Source: JAWKTV01 sp041398905
GTDB taxonomy: Bacteria > Planctomycetota > Planctomycetia > Planctomycetales > Planctomycetaceae
Reading direction: 5' to 3'
Length of the DNA stretch: 64,000 nt
Assembly: GCA_041398905.1 (NCBI GenBank)
Contig: JAWKTV010000007.1
Location: 62,001 to 126,000, forward strand
Position numbers and translations under genes: made by a program. Under the pieces are notes generated by a model. It was not told the origin of the DNA, did not search any database, and saw only the letters and a list, made by a program, of their open reading frames with translations. Below, piece after piece: positions 61,148 through 64,000 of this stretch. Each line of letters begins with the position of its first letter. Positions within the stretch are counted from its first letter, which is position 1.

Positions 61148-62248
61148 ATGCACAGTCGCCGTGCAGTTCTCGCAGGTATCAGCCGACTCGCGGCGACGAT
61201 GATGCTGCCGACCGTGGAGGTCGCCGCGCGTGAATTGTCCGCCGACGCGCCGGGCAATTCAGCTCCGCGGTCGCCGGGAGTCGTCGCCGATCAACTGGCG
61301 GCGGTCTATGGCCTCAAGCTCGGCCAGGTCGCCTACATCCCGGCGTTGCCGCTGGTCGCGAAGCTGCGACTGAGCGAACTCACCGGCGACGATCGTCATG
61401 CCACCCAGGTCACGACGATCCTTGCCCCCTACCTTCAACAGCCTCCGCCGCTCCCGCGCTCGGGCAGCGAGCAGGCGGGTCACCTCATCTTTGCCGCGAT
61501 GGCCGAGCGTGCGACAGGGGCCGAGCGAGAACGCTGGATCGAGCTGTGTCGACTCGCGGCCGACCAGATCTTTGACGATGCCGGTCGGGCGCGGCCGGTG
61601 ATGCCGTTTCACAACGAGATGAGCGATGCTGTCTTCATGTCGGGGCCGATCCTGACGGCGACCGGCCGGCTGACTGGCGAACTCCGCTACTTTGACGCCG
61701 CCGCGACACACTTCGCGACGATGCGCGAGTTCTGCCTGCGTGAGGATGGCCTCTACCGCCATTCACCACTCTGCGAAGCCGCATGGGGCCGAGGCAATGG
61801 ATTCCCCGCACTGGGCCTCGCGCTCGCTCTCACCGACTGGCCCGCCGACCATCCGGATCGGACGGAACTGCTCACACAGTTCCAAAGTCACATGTCGGCT
61901 CTCAAGCGGCATCAGAACCAGCGATCGGGCTGCTGGCATCAGGTGATCGACCACCCCGAGAGTTACGAGGAGTACTCCTGCACCTGCATGATCGGCTTCG
62001 CCATGCGGCGCGGCATCGCCCGTGGCTGGCTCAATGCGGAGCAGTTTCAATCGAGTGTCGATGCGGCCTGGACAGCGGTCGCGACACGGACAGGCGAAGA
62101 CGGGCGGCTCACCAACGTTTGCGCAGGGACCGGCAAACAGACGACGCTCGAAGCCTACCTCACCCGCCCCGCCATCAACGGTCGGGATGACCGTGGAGGC
62201 GCGATGGGGCTGATGTTCGCGACGGAACTGATCGCGGCCAGCAAATAG
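61148..62248 (+). CDS. GH88/GH105-type unsaturated glycosyl hydrolase
   Basis: A 366-residue exported protein, ATG 61148, with leader MHSRRAVLAGISRLAATMMLP that may be a twin-arginine signal. The (alpha/alpha)6-barrel pattern of GH88/105 is visible: DDAGRARPVMPFHNEMSDAV, EAAWGRGNGFPALGLALALT, and CWHQVIDHPESYEEYSCTCM followed by IGFAMRRGIARGWL. These enzymes hydrolyse the unsaturated uronic acid left by polysaccharide lyases. No lyase gene is in the window. It diverges from the sigma factor. Confidence 0.83.
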   Translation: MHSRRAVLAGISRLAATMMLPTVEVAARELSADAPGNSAPRSPGVVADQLAAVYGLKLGQVAYIPALPLVAKLRLSELTGDDRHATQVTTILAPYLQQPPPLPRSGSEQAGHLIFAAMAERATGAERERWIELCRLAADQIFDDAGRARPVMPFHNEMSDAVFMSGPILTATGRLTGELRYFDAAATHFATMREFCLREDGLYRHSPLCEAAWGRGNGFPALGLALALTDWPADHPDRTELLTQFQSHMSALKRHQNQRSGCWHQVIDHPESYEEYSCTCMIGFAMRRGIARGWLNAEQFQSSVDAAWTAVATRTGEDGRLTNVCAGTGKQTTLEAYLTRPAINGRDDRGGAMGLMFATELIAASK

Positions 62249-62309
62249 GCAACGCACGCCTGTTGCGACGGACAACGGACGTGAGCCAGGCCGTTGCGAA
62301 CAGTTGGTG

Positions 62310-62798
62310 CTACTCGAGCTTTTTCAGGTCAAGGTCGAACGTGTTCTCCCCTTCCTTCACCTCGAAGACGAGACCGCTCGACTCCATCTTGTGGAACTTC
62401 GCAGGGATCTCTTTCACAACCGGCGCGGCGGGAATCTTGCCCATCATCACGTCTTCGTATCCTGGCTCACCCATCACCGGGAGCTTGACCTGCGGGGGCT
62501 GCACGGTGACTTGGTAGCGACCGGCGGGAATCCCGAGGTGCTCAATCGATCCGGTGAGCGAGTATTTGCCCAGCGAATCGACCTTGCCCGAGGCGGTCAC
62601 CCCCTTCTCGGTACAGTGGAAGACGACCGCGCTATCGAGCGGAATGGGCTTGCCATCGTAAGTGACGGTGCCGGAAATCGTCGCCTGCGGGTCGGTCGAC
62701 GGGGCGGGACCATCACTTCCTCCGCAGCCGACACACAGCAGGGTCAGAAGCGACGCAAGAACGGTTCCGCGAGGGAAGAGCTGCATGGGGTACATCAT
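62310..62798 (-). CDS. small lipoprotein with transthyretin-like beta domain
   Basis: About 162 residues. The lipobox is LLTLLCVGC-GG, with Cys in CVGC. The mature part is a carboxypeptidase-regulatory or transthyretin-like beta sandwich (ATISGTVTYDGKPIPLDSAV, LGIPAGRYQVTVQPPQ), ending in a segment with FEVKEGENTFDLDL. Such lipoproteins are common partners of DUF1559 genes in planctomycetes, and a DUF1559 gene lies 140 bases upstream on the same strand. The start among ATG 62798, 62795 and 62786 is uncertain. Function is unknown. Confidence 0.75.
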   Translation of the reverse strand: MMYPMQLFPRGTVLASLLTLLCVGCGGSDGPAPSTDPQATISGTVTYDGKPIPLDSAVVFHCTEKGVTASGKVDSLGKYSLTGSIEHLGIPAGRYQVTVQPPQVKLPVMGEPGYEDVMMGKIPAAPVVKEIPAKFHKMESSGLVFEVKEGENTFDLDLKKLE

Positions 62799-62883
62799 GG
62801 AGAGCAGGCAAGGGAAATGCTGAGGTATCCGGGCTTCGGCGGACATCCGAGGATCAGATCGAAGTGACGGCGTGAAACGTCAA

Positions 62884-62917
62884 CAGGGACTCCATCGCAG
62901 GTGCGAGGGAGTCCCTG
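62884..62917 (-). terminator. hairpin after the DUF1559 gene
   Basis: A 10-bp stem (CAGGGACTCC / GGAGTCCCTG) with a 14-base loop, 20 bases past the DUF1559 stop. On the - strand TTGACGTTT follows, a partial U-tract. Confidence 0.65.
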
Positions 62918-62937
62918 AGACGGTGATCGCGAACTCC

Positions 62938-63953
62938 CTAGAACTGGCCAACCGGCTGGCCGTCGTCGCGCGTCAAAGCGCGGCGGAAGGTCAGCATGTC
63001 GATGTTCTCGGAGACGAACTTGACGACGTCGTCGCCCATGAGCACCTGAACACCACCCGGGTGGGCGGAGTTCAGCGGATTGTTGCTGCCGTAGTTGTCA
63101 CCAACGCCCGGCCAGGCCGGATCATTGTTGACGACCCGCGCATTGGGCGGGAAGCGAACGGTCGTCATGTTGAATTGACGACCCCAGTTATGACCGGACG
63201 AAATGGGACGGTCACGAATGCGGAGCAACTGATCGCCGCCCATCAGGATCCCGTGCGTACCGCTTACCTGAACGGTCTTGGTGCCGGCCGCATCCCAGAT
63301 GAAGTCCGAGTGCTCACCAACGATGATGATGTTGCTGGTGCCGTCCCGAAGGCTCGCCATGTTGTAGGCGACCGTGGGGCCAAAGATGTTTCCGTCGACC
63401 ACTTGACCGGTCGCCTGCTGACCGCCGCAGCAGTTGCAGCAGTTGCCGACGCGACCAACCGGGTTGACGAAGCCGTTGCCGTCCGTTGCCCCCATGATGC
63501 CTGTGTAGCTGGGATTGGTGATGGGAATCCCGGCCCCGGCGTCACACGTAGCGGTTCAAGCGCGGACGAGGGCAGATCGCGAACTCAAACTTGATGCCCC
63601 GGATCACGTTGCCGTTGGCGAGACCGTTGCCGCCGCCACCGGTCCAGCCGTGGTGTTGGCCGTTGAAGGACAACTGCTTGTAGACGGCAGCTCTGCTCCA
63701 TGGGGCATGATGCCATCCACCACGAAGCTCCCCAGCCGCCTTCGAGCGGCGAACGTTTCCGTTCGGGAAGTACTTGTAATTGATCTCGTAGTCATGCGGC
63801 CCGTGCCGATGTTGTGCAGGTGATCGCTGCACTGAGTCTTGCGGGCGGCTTCCCGCACTTTGCCACTACCGGCAACAGCAGCGCCACCAGGATCGCGATG
63901 ATCGCGATGCCTGCCACCAACAGCTCGATCAGTGTAAAGCCACGACGACGCAT
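62938..63953 (-). CDS. DUF1559 pseudopilin-like protein (several frameshifts)
   Basis: ATG 63953 has GAGGAGGG nine bases upstream. The start MRRRGFTLIELLV is a type IV prepilin-like N-terminus, followed by a hydrophobic helix (IAIIAILVALLLPVV). After a shift near 63860 the family block ARKTQCSDHLHNIGTG appears. A further shift gives HDYEINYKYFPNGNVRRSKA and SFNGQHHGWTGGGGNGLANG. The C-terminal half from about 63495 is in one frame: MASLRDGTSNIIIVGEHSDF, GHNWGRQFNMTTVRFPPNAR and LNSAHPGGVQVLMGDDVVKF. About three to five shifts are needed. These landmarks and their order are those of DUF1559 proteins, which are abundant in planctomycetes and whose role is unknown. Confidence 0.8.
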
Positions 63954-64000
63954 GAAGACCCTCCTCTTAGAACGGAAAGAACACCGCAAAGTGAAACGCA

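Overview
The window is about 64 kb of GC-rich bacterial chromosome, very probably from a member of the Planctomycetota (Planctomycetia). The support is the gene content: DUF1501 and PSD1-type cytochrome proteins, twin-arginine Gfo/Idh/MocA oxidoreductases, DUF1080 (3-keto-disaccharide hydrolase type) proteins, a ThuA-like protein, a DUF1559 pseudopilin-like protein, a DUF58-VWA cluster, and an ECF sigma factor beside a membrane-anchored Ser/Thr kinase. The genus cannot be read from the sequence. I see no rRNA, CRISPR array, insertion sequence, prophage or integron. One tRNA (His) is present.

Layout. 0-9 kb: tail of an SGNH-type protein, a Gfo/Idh oxidoreductase, a BshC-like protein, glycerol kinase, a DUF1080 protein, then a short MIP18-TusA-DsrE sulfur module and dodecin. 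9-15 kb: clpB and recO diverge around an intergenic region with three dyads; two outer-membrane assembly lipoproteins follow (BamD-like and LptE-like). 15-20 kb: an exported pyroglutamyl-peptidase-like enzyme and a PSD1-DUF1501 operon. 20-26.5 kb: a DUF58 / VWA / VWA operon with no adjacent MoxR. 26.5-32.8 kb: a poorly coding stretch with several broken ORFs, plus a two-component system. 33-38 kb: cysS, a COG2509-type flavoprotein, rnc and an exported metallo-beta-lactamase-fold protein. 38-47.5 kb: a coiled-coil membrane protein, a solo DUF1501, a DEAD-box helicase, a large PEGA/propeller/DUF1080 lipoprotein and hisA. 47.6-54 kb: acs, tRNA-His, an exported alpha/beta hydrolase, and a membrane protein with a nine-cysteine cluster. 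53-64 kb: ThuA-like, SUMF1-like and Gfo/Idh proteins, kinase plus sigma factor, a GH88/105-type hydrolase, a small lipoprotein and a DUF1559 protein.

How the genes fit together. Much of the window looks like extracytoplasmic carbohydrate handling (Gfo/Idh, DUF1080, ThuA-like, GH88-type), feeding central metabolism through GlpK and Acs, with housekeeping genes (clpB, recO, cysS, rnc, hisA) interspersed.

Sequence quality caveat. About 16 genes, including glpK, clpB, rnc and acs, are intact only if one or more single-base shifts are assumed, several in homopolymer or GC runs. Other stretches (12-20 kb, 38-47.5 kb) are clean. I read most of these breaks as sequence errors rather than real decay, and I give such genes as one CDS spanning the shift.
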